DNA of 31,849 nucleotides, from contig DKZA01000032.1 in the NCBI GenBank assembly GCA_002492525.1, forward strand, positions 2,336 to 34,184, in the 5' to 3' direction. The first letter of the stretch is position 1. Every line of letters starts with the position of its first letter. A program made the position numbers and the translations under genes. Below, in pieces: positions 14,572-23,785 of the stretch. The notes beneath the pieces were generated by a model. The model searched no databases. It saw nothing but the letters and a program-made list of their open reading frames with translations, and was not told the DNA's origin. The DNA comes from Lachnospiraceae bacterium UBA7086 (GTDB taxonomy: Bacteria; Bacillota; Clostridia; Lachnospirales; Lachnospiraceae).

Positions 14572-16077
14572 CTAAAAATCAAAATCATCAAAATCGGAAC
14601 GCACATACGATCTGCGCCGTTGTTTGCGTTGAATACGGTTATTTCTGCGTCGGGCTGTTTTTTTGTTGGAAGTCAATGCGTGCAGGATAAATACCAAAAT
14701 GAGTACAGCCGCCAGGATTAAAATGGTAATCAACACTTTCTTGACATTAATAAAGATAGTGTCCCGTTCTTGTGCAGGTTCCGCGTCTGGTTCGGGCGCC
14801 GCTTTTTCCACGCTCACGTCGGTGGTTGTCATGTTGGTGTCAAATTCATAGGTGCTGCCGGATTCTGTGACCAGATCCAGATAAGCGCTTCCCACATACA
14901 TGCCATGGTAGGAATAACGGATCTGTGCCACACGGTTTTCATCGGCTATATTATAGTCTATCTCAGAATCTAAGTCCGAGAAGGAGATGACATTAGGAAC
15001 GATCACATAACTGTCGGTATCTAAAGAGAGGATCGGTTTGGAACTGCCGAAAATATCGTCTCCTATCTGTAGAAATCCAGTTGCTTCAATATTGTAACGA
15101 TCCTCATTTTCTGAAATATTCATTACCTGGAAATTGTGAAAACCGTAATTAAAGAGTTCTTCCGTATCTGTAAATTGTGCCGGAGATTCTTCTTTGAAAA
15201 CAACACAGACCAGACGCATACCGTTTTGTTCCGCGCAGGTTACAAGAGTCTGGCGGGCCTGATCCGTATATCCCGTCTTGCCTCCCAATACACCATTGTA
15301 AGGAATCTCCCCGGTGACCAGCTGGTGCTTATTCTTTAAATAGAAATCGTCCGGCTGTGTACTGGTAGGCTCGAAGTGATAGCGTGCGGTATTACCGATC
15401 TTGCACAGCATTTCATTTTGGAAAAAGAGGCTGGAGATTAAGGCAAGATCGTAAGCACTGGTGTAATGGTCATCATCATGAAGTCCGTTTGTATTGACAA
15501 AGTGGGTATCTTTACAGCCAATCTCCTGGGCGCGTTCATTCATCAGTGCCACAAAGTCGTCTATGGAGCCGGATACATATTCGCCTACGGCGTTGGCTAC
15601 TTCATTGGCGGAACCCACCAGGATTCCATAGAGACATTCTTCCAGGGAGATAGATTCTCCCTCATCCATCCCCATATTGGAGCCGCCTACCGGCACGGTA
15701 AAAACGGCGTCATGGCTGAATGTCACCATATCGTCGAGGTTGCCCCGTTCCATAGCCAGCAGACAGGTCATGATTTTGGTGGTACTGGCTGGATAAAGAC
15801 GTTCATGAATGTTTTTAGAATAAAGAATTACGCCTGTGTTGGCATCCATTAAAATAGCTGACTGCGCGCCAATCTGTGGACCGACGGGCCAGTTATCAAT
15901 ATCATTAGATTGGATGGGGAGCAGCTTGCGGGCTTCGGCTTCTGCCGCCAGTTCCTCTGCGGTAGCATAAGCGGTGAGGGTATCTGTATAAAAGCTGCAT
16001 AAAAACAGTAAGATTGTCATAAACAGCGTAACGCCTCTTACTGCTTTTCTTTTTTTATATTTATATAATGAAAACAT
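14572..16077 (-). CDS. D-alanyl-D-alanine carboxypeptidase (DacF-type, peptidase S11)
   Basis: The 501-aa penicillin-binding protein trims the terminal D-Ala from peptidoglycan stem peptides outside the membrane. A long N-terminal signal segment (residues 14-38) leads to the S11 domain with all motifs: Ser98-x-x-Lys101 in 'PASTTK', Ser156-x-Asn158 in 'GSAN' and Lys267-Thr-Gly in 'GGKTGYT'. A beta-rich PBP5-like C-terminal domain follows. Near the end is one membrane helix ('VLITILILAAVLILVFIL') and a short basic cytoplasmic tail, so anchoring is by a transmembrane helix. AGGAAGG precedes ATG 16077. It is divergent from trmB. Confidence 0.95.
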   Translation of the reverse strand: MFSLYKYKKRKAVRGVTLFMTILLFLCSFYTDTLTAYATAEELAAEAEARKLLPIQSNDIDNWPVGPQIGAQSAILMDANTGVILYSKNIHERLYPASTTKIMTCLLAMERGNLDDMVTFSHDAVFTVPVGGSNMGMDEGESISLEECLYGILVGSANEVANAVGEYVSGSIDDFVALMNERAQEIGCKDTHFVNTNGLHDDDHYTSAYDLALISSLFFQNEMLCKIGNTARYHFEPTSTQPDDFYLKNKHQLVTGEIPYNGVLGGKTGYTDQARQTLVTCAEQNGMRLVCVVFKEESPAQFTDTEELFNYGFHNFQVMNISENEDRYNIEATGFLQIGDDIFGSSKPILSLDTDSYVIVPNVISFSDLDSEIDYNIADENRVAQIRYSYHGMYVGSAYLDLVTESGSTYEFDTNMTTTDVSVEKAAPEPDAEPAQERDTIFINVKKVLITILILAAVLILVFILHALTSNKKTARRRNNRIQRKQRRRSYVRSDFDDFDF

Positions 16078-16142
16078 ATTGGGAAACCTTCCTTTTATGG
16101 TAACAAGTATATGTCAAAATCGGTTGTTTATGAATCCTATCA

Positions 16143-16197
16143 TACACCATTTTCCTCAAAAACTGTAGACTGTTCACAAAAAAATCAAAATGGTGTA
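16143..16197. repeat. Perfect 11-bp inverted repeat in the dacF-type/trmB divergent region
   Basis: TACACCATTTT (16143-16153) and AAAATGGTGTA (16187-16197) are exact reverse complements 33 nt apart. The right arm abuts the -10 of the trmB promoter. It could be an operator for both divergent genes. Confidence 0.55.
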
Positions 16198-16201
16198 GAA
16201 T
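16173..16201 (+). promoter_or_regulatory. Putative promoter of trmB
   Basis: TTCACA (16173-16178) and TAGAAT (16196-16201), 17 nt apart, each match consensus at five of six positions. They lie about 60 nt before the trmB start. Confidence 0.55.
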
Positions 16202-16262
16202 ATTGGATAGAAATGGAAGGTGTTTTGAATTTATATTATATATAGAAGACAGGGTGTGATAT

Positions 16263-16901
16263 ATGAGACTCAGGAACATAACAGGGTCGCGGGAGATAAT
16301 TGCAGACTGCGATTATGTGGTACATGAGCCCAGGGAGCATAAAGGGCAATGGAATGAAGTGTTTGGAAACGATAATCCGATCCGCATAGAGGTAGGTATG
16401 GGAAAGGGCAGATTTATTATGGATCTGGCCAGGATGAATCCGGATATAAATTATATCGGGATTGAAAAATATTCCAGTGTTTTATTGCGGGGGATTCAGA
16501 AGATGGAAGCCGATCCGCTTAAGAATCTTTACTTTATCCGTATGGAGGCGGAAGAAATTACAGAGGTATTTGGAACGGGAGAAGTGGATAGGATATATCT
16601 GAATTTTTCAGACCCCTGGCCCAAAGACCGGCACGCCAAGAGAAGATTGCCTTCCCGTGAATTTTTACGTCGATATGATGAGATACTAGTACCGGAGGGC
16701 ATGATTGAGTTTAAAACGGACAACCAGGATTTGTTTCGGTTTGCGTTAGAAGAGCTTGAGCCGGCAGGATGGCATTTGGATCAGATGACGGAGGATCTGC
16801 ATCATGATGTGCAAATGATGCAGGGTAATGTGATGACGGAATATGAAGAGAAATTCTCTTCCAAGGGCAATCCGATTTATAAATATATTATCTCGCGGTA
16901 G
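16263..16901 (+). CDS. trmB: tRNA (guanine-N7-)-methyltransferase
   Basis: This 212-aa S-adenosylmethionine-dependent enzyme makes m7G46 in the variable loop of tRNAs. The SAM-binding motif is 'IRIEVGMGKGRFIMDLA' near residue 42. The diagnostic TrmB motif 'NFSDPWPKDRHAKRRL' and 'FKTDNQDLFRFALE' follow, and the C-terminal 'EEKFSSKGNPIYK' is also typical. Length matches the family. Start ATG 16263 follows AGGGTGTGAT. Thioredoxin lies 57 nt downstream on the same strand with its own ribosome binding site, so they may share a transcript. Confidence 0.96.
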   Translation: MRLRNITGSREIIADCDYVVHEPREHKGQWNEVFGNDNPIRIEVGMGKGRFIMDLARMNPDINYIGIEKYSSVLLRGIQKMEADPLKNLYFIRMEAEEITEVFGTGEVDRIYLNFSDPWPKDRHAKRRLPSREFLRRYDEILVPEGMIEFKTDNQDLFRFALEELEPAGWHLDQMTEDLHHDVQMMQGNVMTEYEEKFSSKGNPIYKYIISR

Positions 16902-16958
16902 TCCTGAGACTGGGACAAGCCAAGGGAATAAAGAATAAAAAATAAAGGAGAAAACAGT

Positions 16959-17276
16959 ATGGAGTACAAATTTACAGCGGCAAATTTTGAGAGTGAGGTT
17001 CTGGATTCAGAGATTCCGGTTCTGGTGGATTTTTATGCAGACTGGTGCGGGCCATGTAAGATGATGGCGCCGGTCGTGGAGGAACTTGCGAAGAAGTATG
17101 ATGGCAGGATGAAGATAGGGAAGTGTAATATTGATGAAGAAGACGGACTTGCCAGGTTATATCGCGTTATGTCCATTCCGACCATGAAGTTTTTTGTAAA
17201 GGGGAAGGAAGAGGGTACTATTGTGGGGGCAGTTCCGCAGGAAGAATTAGAAGCACAGATTGCAAAAGTTTTATAA
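16959..17276 (+). CDS. trxA: Thioredoxin
   Basis: This 105-aa cytosolic disulfide reductase has the canonical active site WCGPC (Cys30, Cys33) after 'VLVDFYAD', and the cis-proline motif 'MSIPTMKFF'. The full thioredoxin fold is present with nothing extra. AAAGGAG precedes ATG 16959 with good spacing. No thioredoxin reductase is adjacent. The symbol is by family; several thioredoxins may exist in the genome. Confidence 0.95.
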   Translation: MEYKFTAANFESEVLDSEIPVLVDFYADWCGPCKMMAPVVEELAKKYDGRMKIGKCNIDEEDGLARLYRVMSIPTMKFFVKGKEEGTIVGAVPQEELEAQIAKVL

Positions 17277-17293
17277 TATTTACAGATTTAAAA

Positions 17294-17340
17294 ATCCCGG
17301 GCAGCTCACTGTTGTGAAATAACGTGGAGCGGCCCGGGAT
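17294..17340. terminator. Hairpin terminator between thioredoxin and antiporter genes
   Basis: ATCCCGGGC (17294-17302) pairs perfectly with GCCCGGGAT (17332-17340). On the minus strand it runs into ATTTTTA, a proper tail for the antiporter gene. On the plus strand the tail is weaker (AAATTT). Confidence 0.75.
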
Positions 17341-17355
17341 AAATTTGTCGCCGTT

Positions 17356-18546
17356 TCAGGCAGTTTCGGTTTGTGCTTTATCTTCTTTCGCATATAAAAG
17401 CTTCAGAAGGATAGGCGTCGTAAAAGAAGATACCAGGATCAATAAAATGACTGCCGTAAAATAATCCGCAGTCAGGAGTCCTGCGGCCATTCCCTTTTGT
17501 GCCACGATCAGCGCTACTTCGCCGCGGGTCATCATACCGACTCCGATTTTGAGCGAATCAGAGAAACTATAACGGCAGAGTCTGCTCATCAGGCCGCAGC
17601 CAAGAACTTTCGCCAGAAGGGCTACAATGACAAAGCAGATACAGAAAGCGATCATGGTGCCGTCTATGGCGTCAAAAGAAGTTTTCAGACCGATGCCGGC
17701 GAAGAAGATGGGGCCGAATATCATATAAGAACTGACATCTACTTTTCGTTCTATGTAAGAATTATCGCTAAGGTTGCACAGTACGATACCGGCTACATAA
17801 GCACCGGTAATATCCGCAATCCCAAAGACCTTTTCTGCCAGATAGGACAGAAGAAAGCAAAATGCCAGAGAAGCGATGGGGATTCGTCTGGTGTGGGGAT
17901 AACGGTTGTCCAGGATGAGAAAGATCTTAAATACAATAAATCCCCCGATTACGGCCATGATAAAGAAGGCAATGGTCTTTAGAATTACCATACTTGGATG
18001 GGAATCGGGATTTTTAAACCCAATCACGAAAGTAAGTACAATAATACCGATCACGTCATCAATAATAGCAGCGCTAACGATAGTCGTTCCGGCTTTACTC
18101 TTTATTTTACCGAGTTCCTGCAGGGCAGCTACGGTAATACTTACGCTGGTAGCGGTCATAATGGTGCCCATAAAGACGGCTTTATAGAAATTCTCGCTTC
18201 CCCAGGGGGAGGTGCCATAGAATCCCATATACAGAAGAGCGCCCATAACTAACGGTACAAATACACCGGCACAGGCAATCAGAAAGGCAATAGGACCTGT
18301 CTTGACCAGTTCTTTTAAGTCTGTTTCAAGACCTACTTCAAACATTAAGATAATGACGCCGATTTCCGCCATCTGTGAAATAAATTCTGTCTGAGTAACC
18401 CAGCCGAGGACACATGGTCCTACGATCAGGCCGGCCAGAATCTGTCCCACTACCTGAGGCGCTTTACATTTTCTTGCCAGAATCCCGAATACCTTGGCAA
18501 AGAACAGGATAATTGCCAGATCCAAGAATACGTTATATGTTTCCAT
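17356..18546 (-). CDS. Cation:proton antiporter, CPA2 family (NapA/KefB-like membrane domain)
   Basis: The 396-aa protein has about 12-13 membrane helices and no C-terminal TrkA-N domain. 'APQVVGQILAGLIVGPCVLG' is the typical first conserved helix. 'SAAIIDDVIGIIV' places two adjacent acidic residues (Asp163, Asp164) as in electrogenic Na+/H+ antiporters of the NapA type. 'MMTRGEVALIVAQKG' near the C-terminus is also family-typical. It would exchange Na+ or K+ for protons across the cytoplasmic membrane; ion choice cannot be read here. A consensus promoter lies 52 nt upstream and a terminator just downstream, so it is monocistronic. Confidence 0.92.
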   Translation of the reverse strand: METYNVFLDLAIILFFAKVFGILARKCKAPQVVGQILAGLIVGPCVLGWVTQTEFISQMAEIGVIILMFEVGLETDLKELVKTGPIAFLIACAGVFVPLVMGALLYMGFYGTSPWGSENFYKAVFMGTIMTATSVSITVAALQELGKIKSKAGTTIVSAAIIDDVIGIIVLTFVIGFKNPDSHPSMVILKTIAFFIMAVIGGFIVFKIFLILDNRYPHTRRIPIASLAFCFLLSYLAEKVFGIADITGAYVAGIVLCNLSDNSYIERKVDVSSYMIFGPIFFAGIGLKTSFDAIDGTMIAFCICFVIVALLAKVLGCGLMSRLCRYSFSDSLKIGVGMMTRGEVALIVAQKGMAAGLLTADYFTAVILLILVSSFTTPILLKLLYAKEDKAQTETA

Positions 18547-18597
18547 AATATTCCCTCCCCGTAAGAATAGTTCTATCGGTAATTCTATCCTTAAATA

Positions 18598-18626
18598 GTT
18601 ATAGTCTCAAAATGTTATAATGTCAA
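18598..18626 (-). promoter_or_regulatory. Promoter of the antiporter gene
   Basis: On the minus strand, TTGACA (complement of 18621-18626) is followed after exactly 17 nt by TATAAC (complement of 18598-18603). The -35 is perfect. It is among the strongest promoter matches in the window. Confidence 0.65.
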
Positions 18627-18714
18627 CGTAAAGAATGGAAAATATCATGTATTTATGGTATTTTTATTGATAGGATGTAATGGGTATACAGGGAGAGGAT
18701 AAGGGGGTTACTAT

Positions 18715-20277
18715 ATGAAAATGAAACAAAATCCGGTTTTGTATTCTGATTTTCCGGATCCGGATATTATCAGGGTCGGCGATACCTATTATCTGGCAAG
18801 TACCACTATGCATTTCATGCCGGGCTGCGATATTCTGCGTTCTTATGATCTGATGAACTGGGAATTTGTGTCCCATGCCTATGAGACACTGGAAGATACT
18901 CCCGGGCACAGGTTGGAAGGAGGAGAACATGTCTATGGGCAGGGTATGTGGGCGCCGTCTTTCAGGTATCATCAGGGGATATTTTATATCTGTTTTACGG
19001 CGAATGATACGCACAAGACCTATCTTTTGATGGCGGGGAATCCTGCCGGGCCATGGAAAATAACGAACATAGAGGGATTTTATCATGACAGTTCGTTGTT
19101 CTTTGATGACGACGACAAAATTTATATTGTGCATGGTAATACCAAGTTATATTTGACACAGCTGCGCCCGGATCTTAAAGGTCCCCTTGAGGGAGGGCTG
19201 CACAGATTGATCGTGCAGGATACCGGGAAGCTGCATCTGGGCTACGAGGGCTCTCATCTGTATAAAAAAGACGGCAGATATTATCTGTTCACTTGTCATA
19301 TTCCGGCATCCGGCAGTGAGAGAAAAACGGAAGATTGTTTTATTGCAGATTCTCTGGAAGGGGAATTTAGGGGAAAATGTATTATAGATGACGATATGGG
19401 GTATCACAACCTGGGCGTGGCTCAGGGCGGTATGGTGGATACGCCCTGGGGAGATTGGTATTTATTTATGTTTCAAGACAGGGGTGCCCTTGGCAGGGTG
19501 CCTGTGATAATGCCTATGGATTTTGACAAAGACGGATATCCGGTCATTGGAGGAAACGGCGAGGTTCCATCTTATGTGTCAATTCCAAGTACCAGAGCCG
19601 CTTATGCATATCAGCCGCTAAATGGGGATGATGATTTTGTGTATCAGCCGGATGAAAAGGGTCGGGTGCATTTAAAGCCTTTCTGGCAGTTTAGTCATAA
19701 TCCTGTAGACAGCCTCTGGTCGGTGACAAAACGGCCGGGAGCCCTGCGGATTACTTCGGGAGAGTTAAGCAGCAGTCCGGTTCTTGCCCATAATGTCCTG
19801 ACACAGAGAAGCTTTGGGCCGGAGAGTTCGGCCTGGGTGACTGTGGACGGAAGCGGGATGAAAGACGGGGATTATGCGGGAATCAGTGCCTGGATCGGAT
19901 GTTACGGGGCAATCGCACTGACGAAGGATGGGGGAACGTATTATCTGGTGATGTTTGCCAAACCGGCACTGGATGAAACAGTGTATGCAGACCGGGATTT
20001 TACGGATCCGCCTGTGGAATATGAAAGAATCCCGGTAGAAACTTCCTGCGTGACTTTGAAAGTACATGGGGATTTTCGGGATAAGAAGGATGAGGCGGAT
20101 TTTGCTTATGAATTAAACGGGATTTGGAGGCCTTTGGGAATCCGTCAGAAGTTGTATTTTAAGATGGATCATTTTACGGGATGCAGGTTCGGGCTTTTTA
20201 TGTATGCTACGTGTCAGACAGGGGGAACCGTGGATTTTATGAAGTTCAGATATCAGGTTGGGGGAGAGGATGAATAG
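18715..20277 (+). CDS. Glycoside hydrolase family 43 (beta-xylosidase/alpha-L-arabinofuranosidase type)
   Basis: This 520-aa enzyme lacks a signal peptide, so it is cytosolic and acts on imported oligosaccharides. The five-bladed propeller GH43 domain has the catalytic triad: Asp15 base in 'FPDPDII', Asp125 in 'YHDSSLFFDDD' and Glu178 acid in 'YEGSHLYKKDG'. From about residue 320 a beta-sandwich C-terminal module follows, as in GH43 xylosidases and arabinofuranosidases; subfamily 12 is my guess. It has AAGGGGG before ATG 18715. Its last 8 nt overlap the sensor kinase gene, making it the first cistron of the regulator operon. Substrate is probably arabinoxylo-oligosaccharides. Confidence 0.88.
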   Translation: MKMKQNPVLYSDFPDPDIIRVGDTYYLASTTMHFMPGCDILRSYDLMNWEFVSHAYETLEDTPGHRLEGGEHVYGQGMWAPSFRYHQGIFYICFTANDTHKTYLLMAGNPAGPWKITNIEGFYHDSSLFFDDDDKIYIVHGNTKLYLTQLRPDLKGPLEGGLHRLIVQDTGKLHLGYEGSHLYKKDGRYYLFTCHIPASGSERKTEDCFIADSLEGEFRGKCIIDDDMGYHNLGVAQGGMVDTPWGDWYLFMFQDRGALGRVPVIMPMDFDKDGYPVIGGNGEVPSYVSIPSTRAAYAYQPLNGDDDFVYQPDEKGRVHLKPFWQFSHNPVDSLWSVTKRPGALRITSGELSSSPVLAHNVLTQRSFGPESSAWVTVDGSGMKDGDYAGISAWIGCYGAIALTKDGGTYYLVMFAKPALDETVYADRDFTDPPVEYERIPVETSCVTLKVHGDFRDKKDEADFAYELNGIWRPLGIRQKLYFKMDHFTGCRFGLFMYATCQTGGTVDFMKFRYQVGGEDE

Positions 20278-22087
20278 CTACCGTGGTAAGATGCAGAATA
20301 TTATGAATGATTTTAATATTAAGAAGAAGTTGATCATCCTATATGTTTTCTGCATGATCATACCGTTAGTTTTGACGGACAGCATCATACTGTATATATT
20401 ATATGATGCGGAAAAAAAGGAACAGATTTATGAGTTTGAGAACATAGCGAGCGCCGTCAGGTATGGCCTCGAGTACACTTTTGAGGAAGCCGTTAATGGG
20501 ATGAATGATATCTATGTGGACGGAGACATTAATGACTTTCTGAATGAAGAATATCAGAATGGATATGATTTTTACAGTGCCAGTGTGGAGTTATCCAAAA
20601 AGTCAACTTTAGATCTGCTGAAAGGATATGAGATTTCTAATGTTGTCATATATGCAGATAATGATACCATCGTAAATGGCGGACATTTTTACCGTCTGTC
20701 GGAGGCGGAAAATACGGAGTGGTATCGGGAATACATAGAATCGGGAAGGAATTTGACTTTTTCTTTTTATTATATTGGAAAGTCGGATATGTCGGCGACT
20801 TCCTTGCGGAGGATTTCCCTGGTCAGGCATCTGGATTATTTTAAGAAAGAGGGTTGCGAGAAAATTCTCAGGATAGATCTGGATTATAATAAAATAACCA
20901 GAAAACTGATGCTGGCAAATTATGGGTATGGTATTTATGTGTGTCAGGGAGACCGGATTTTATTCTCCAATGAGGGACATTCCAGCAGTCATGAGGATTT
21001 TCATAAACTTACAGGAAAAGAGCCGGTAGCGTATAAGAGATCTTTTTCGATGTATGGGCAGGATATAGACATTCTGGTCATGAAACCGCAAAGCTCCGTG
21101 ATCAGACAGTTAGAGAAGCATATGCCTCTGATTATTTTTCTGGTGGTGGCGAATTTATTCTTACCGGTAGTGATGGTCTCCACTGTCAATAAATCTTTTA
21201 CTCAGAGATTATGGGAGTTAGGGGCTGCTTTTGATCAGGAACGGGAAGGGCACCTGCAGGGAATTGAGAATGTAAGGGGCAAGGATGAGATTGGAATCTT
21301 AATGCAGAATTATAACCGCATGGTAGAGAGAATGAACGATCTGATTCAACGGGTGTACAAGGACAGACTGGAAAGGCAGGAAATAGATCTTGCCAGACAG
21401 AACGCCGAACTTCTGGCATTACACAGTCAGATCAATCCGCATTTTCTTTTTAATGTACTTGAAAGTATCCGGATGCGCTCTGTGATCCAGGGAGAAGAAG
21501 TGACGGCCCGGATGATTGAGAAGCTGGCCATACTGGAACGTCAGAATATTAACTGGGCTTCCGACAATGTAAGGCTTGCGGAGGAAATGAGCTTTGTGGA
21601 AGCATATCTGGAATTGCAGCAGTACCGGTTTGGCAACCGTCTGCATTATGAAATCGATCTGCCTCAGAATTGCACAGATTATTATATACCCAAACTGACG
21701 CTGACTACTTTCGTGGAAAACGCCTGTGTACACGGCATGGAGAAGAAGGCGGCAGCCTGTTGGATTTATGTGAGAGTTTATCAGAAAGGAACGCTTCTGT
21801 GCATAGAGATAGAAGACACCGGCGGCGGGATGGAAGAAGAGGCCGTGGTAAAGATGAACGAAAAGATGCGCGATTGTACGATTGAGGATGTGAAAGAGAA
21901 TGAACATATCGGAATTATCAATGCCTGTCTTAGGTTAAAGATGGTTTCCGAAGGGAATGTAGAATTTTATTTAGAGAGCGAAAAGGGTGTCGGCACCTTT
22001 ATGACGATCAGGGTAGAAACCGGTTATTTGCAGCCAAAAGAACAGGAAGGGCCAAAGAATGTTGATGAGAGTACTGTTAGCGGATGA
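20270..22087 (+). CDS. Two-component sensor histidine kinase, YesM type
   Basis: The 605-aa membrane kinase has helix 1 near residues 20-44, an extracytoplasmic sensor domain of about 240 residues, helix 2 ('IIFLVVANLFLPVVMVS'), a HAMP linker with 'GKDEIGILMQNYNRMVERM', then the His_kinase domain with phospho-acceptor His391 in 'QINPHFLFN' and an ATPase domain ('TTFVENACVHG', 'IEDTGGGM'). The YesM family senses extracellular sugars or sugar-loaded binding proteins. ATG 20270 overlaps the GH43 stop by 8 nt and lies just after GGGGGAGAGG; spacing is short, so ATG 20291 is possible. It overlaps the response regulator gene by 29 nt, so the two are translated together. Confidence 0.93.
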   Translation: MNSYRGKMQNIMNDFNIKKKLIILYVFCMIIPLVLTDSIILYILYDAEKKEQIYEFENIASAVRYGLEYTFEEAVNGMNDIYVDGDINDFLNEEYQNGYDFYSASVELSKKSTLDLLKGYEISNVVIYADNDTIVNGGHFYRLSEAENTEWYREYIESGRNLTFSFYYIGKSDMSATSLRRISLVRHLDYFKKEGCEKILRIDLDYNKITRKLMLANYGYGIYVCQGDRILFSNEGHSSSHEDFHKLTGKEPVAYKRSFSMYGQDIDILVMKPQSSVIRQLEKHMPLIIFLVVANLFLPVVMVSTVNKSFTQRLWELGAAFDQEREGHLQGIENVRGKDEIGILMQNYNRMVERMNDLIQRVYKDRLERQEIDLARQNAELLALHSQINPHFLFNVLESIRMRSVIQGEEVTARMIEKLAILERQNINWASDNVRLAEEMSFVEAYLELQQYRFGNRLHYEIDLPQNCTDYYIPKLTLTTFVENACVHGMEKKAAACWIYVRVYQKGTLLCIEIEDTGGGMEEEAVVKMNEKMRDCTIEDVKENEHIGIINACLRLKMVSEGNVEFYLESEKGVGTFMTIRVETGYLQPKEQEGPKNVDESTVSG

Positions 22088-23657
22088 TGAACCATTTATA
22101 TTGCAGGGATTGTCCATGATCATTGATTGGGAAAAGGAAGGCTATGAGATTGTCAAGAAAGCTTCCGATGGTCAGGAAGCACTTGATTATCTGAAAGAAA
22201 ATGAGGTGGATCTGATCATTACGGACATTCGTATGCCCCAGATCAATGGGCTTGAGCTTTTGGAGAAGGTGAGAACGGAAAAGCTTTCCGATGCTTATGT
22301 TATTATCTTAAGTGGGTATAATGACTTTAAATATGCGCAGGCGGCAATCCGTTATTCCTGTATGGATTATATCCTCAAACCGGTGCAAAAAGAGCAGCTC
22401 CTTGAGAATATCAGACGGGTGACTAAGAAGCGGGAGAATATGATGCAGGAGGAGATAGACAGCAGGCGGATGCAGAGGGGCTATCTCATGCAGAATATGA
22501 TGGCTCTGCTGCAGGGTAAGGGAAAAGAACAGAATGTATCTTATGTGAAAGAAAATTTCCGTTGCAGCGAGGGCGTCAGGTATATCCATATTTGTCTCAA
22601 TGACTTGTCTGCCTTGGAGGAAATGTCTGATGAGGAAGTGTCGGAACTGAAAGAGAAGGTGTTTGAACAGGTATCCCATTATCTGCGGGAGGATGCAGAC
22701 CATCTGTTTAAGGATTTCTTTGTCTATGAGGAAGACTATGAGATAGGATTCGTATATTGTGATTATATGGCGAAAGAAAAAAACCTGACAGAGGAAGCGT
22801 TTATGGAAGCGCTGCATAAGACGGCACAAAGCGGCAGTGAAGACCTGCCGGTGATATTACTTGTGGGCAAAAGGGTGGAAGATATTGGGAGAATCTCCCG
22901 TTCTTACAGTTCCGCCTGTGTGCTGCGTTCCTTTAAGGGGTTCCAGGACACTAAGAGTATATATTATTATGAAAAAGAAGTGCAGGTTAATCCATCAAAA
23001 ACGGTTTTATGCAAACAATCTCTGGATGATCTGGTTGCGGCGGTGGATCAGAATGATACGCTTATGATCAATAAGAGTGTGGATCATCTTTTTACGGAAA
23101 TGGACCGACTGGACAGAACCAGGGAGACGGTGACCATGAATCTTAACTGGCTGATTTTCAGGCTTATCAATCTGGCGGCAGAGCAGGATGAGTCCGTGAA
23201 TCAGGATGAAGTGCTTTCTTATATCAGCGGAAGCGTGTCTAAAGAGGAGATCATCCGGGGCAGCAGGGCGCATATGCGTAAGTTTGCCTGTGAGTATGCA
23301 GAGTATCTGGTGCAGCTTCGCAAGAATGTTTCCAAAGGGATTCTAGCGGAGATTGAAAATGAGATCAAAGAACATTACGCGGAGAATCTGACATTGCGGG
23401 AACTGGGCCAGAAATATTATATTAACAGTTCTTATCTGGGGCAGATTTTTCGTAAGCGGTACGGACAGTCTTTTAAGAATTATCTGAATTATTATCGCAT
23501 TAAAGAAGCGGCATCGCAGTTGATCCGGACAGATAAGAAGATTGGGCAGATTGCAGAAGACGTAGGATACCATGATCTGGATTATTTTATCAGCCGTTTT
23601 ATTGAACAGGAAGGCTGCACGCCTTCCAGATATCGTAAGAGTGTGAGAGAAAATTGA
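22059..23657 (+). CDS. Two-component response regulator, YesN type (REC plus AraC DNA-binding domain)
   Basis: The 532-aa protein has a receiver domain (residues 1-120) with acidic pocket 'LLADDEP', phospho-acceptor Asp56 in 'DLIITDIRMP' and Lys in 'YILKPVQ'. A long middle region of no recognised fold follows, then an AraC-type double helix-turn-helix from about residue 430 ('LTLRELGQKYYINSSYLGQI', 'IGQIAEDVGYHDLDYFISRF'). ATG 22059 has AGGAAGG 8 nt upstream and overlaps the kinase gene. It most likely activates the sugar importer at 23786 and possibly the GH genes. A strong terminator follows. Confidence 0.93.
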   Translation: MLMRVLLADDEPFILQGLSMIIDWEKEGYEIVKKASDGQEALDYLKENEVDLIITDIRMPQINGLELLEKVRTEKLSDAYVIILSGYNDFKYAQAAIRYSCMDYILKPVQKEQLLENIRRVTKKRENMMQEEIDSRRMQRGYLMQNMMALLQGKGKEQNVSYVKENFRCSEGVRYIHICLNDLSALEEMSDEEVSELKEKVFEQVSHYLREDADHLFKDFFVYEEDYEIGFVYCDYMAKEKNLTEEAFMEALHKTAQSGSEDLPVILLVGKRVEDIGRISRSYSSACVLRSFKGFQDTKSIYYYEKEVQVNPSKTVLCKQSLDDLVAAVDQNDTLMINKSVDHLFTEMDRLDRTRETVTMNLNWLIFRLINLAAEQDESVNQDEVLSYISGSVSKEEIIRGSRAHMRKFACEYAEYLVQLRKNVSKGILAEIENEIKEHYAENLTLRELGQKYYINSSYLGQIFRKRYGQSFKNYLNYYRIKEAASQLIRTDKKIGQIAEDVGYHDLDYFISRFIEQEGCTPSRYRKSVREN

Positions 23658-23663
23658 GCTTCC

Positions 23664-23704
23664 ACCGGGTAAATTCTAACAGCTAGAATTTATCCGGTTT
23701 CTTC
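23664..23704 (+). terminator. Rho-independent terminator after the two-component operon
   Basis: A 15-bp stem (ACCGGGTAAATTCTA 23664-23678 with 23684-23698, one G-T pair) closes a 5-nt loop and is followed by TTCTTC. It separates the regulators from the importer genes. Confidence 0.75.
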
Positions 23705-23719
23705 ATAGACTTTGTCGGG

Positions 23720-23747
23720 TTGAAGGTTATCCTTCCTAGAATAAAAT
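23720..23747 (+). promoter_or_regulatory. Putative promoter of the sugar-binding protein gene
   Basis: TTGAAG (23720-23725) and TAAAAT (23742-23747) are 16 nt apart in the short gap before ATG 23786. The -35 is weak, as expected for an activator-dependent promoter. Confidence 0.35.
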
Positions 23748-23785
23748 TATATTATCACATTAATTTAAAGAGGGAGGATTAAGAA

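Noticed and set aside
16143..16197. Second invertible promoter between the carboxypeptidase and trmB genes
   Set aside because: The 33-nt interior contains a -35 but the -10 lies outside the right arm, so inversion would not move a complete promoter; an operator is more likely.
17497..18252. Several plus-strand frames opposite the antiporter gene
   Set aside because: They are antisense to an unmistakable CPA2 membrane protein and overlap one another.
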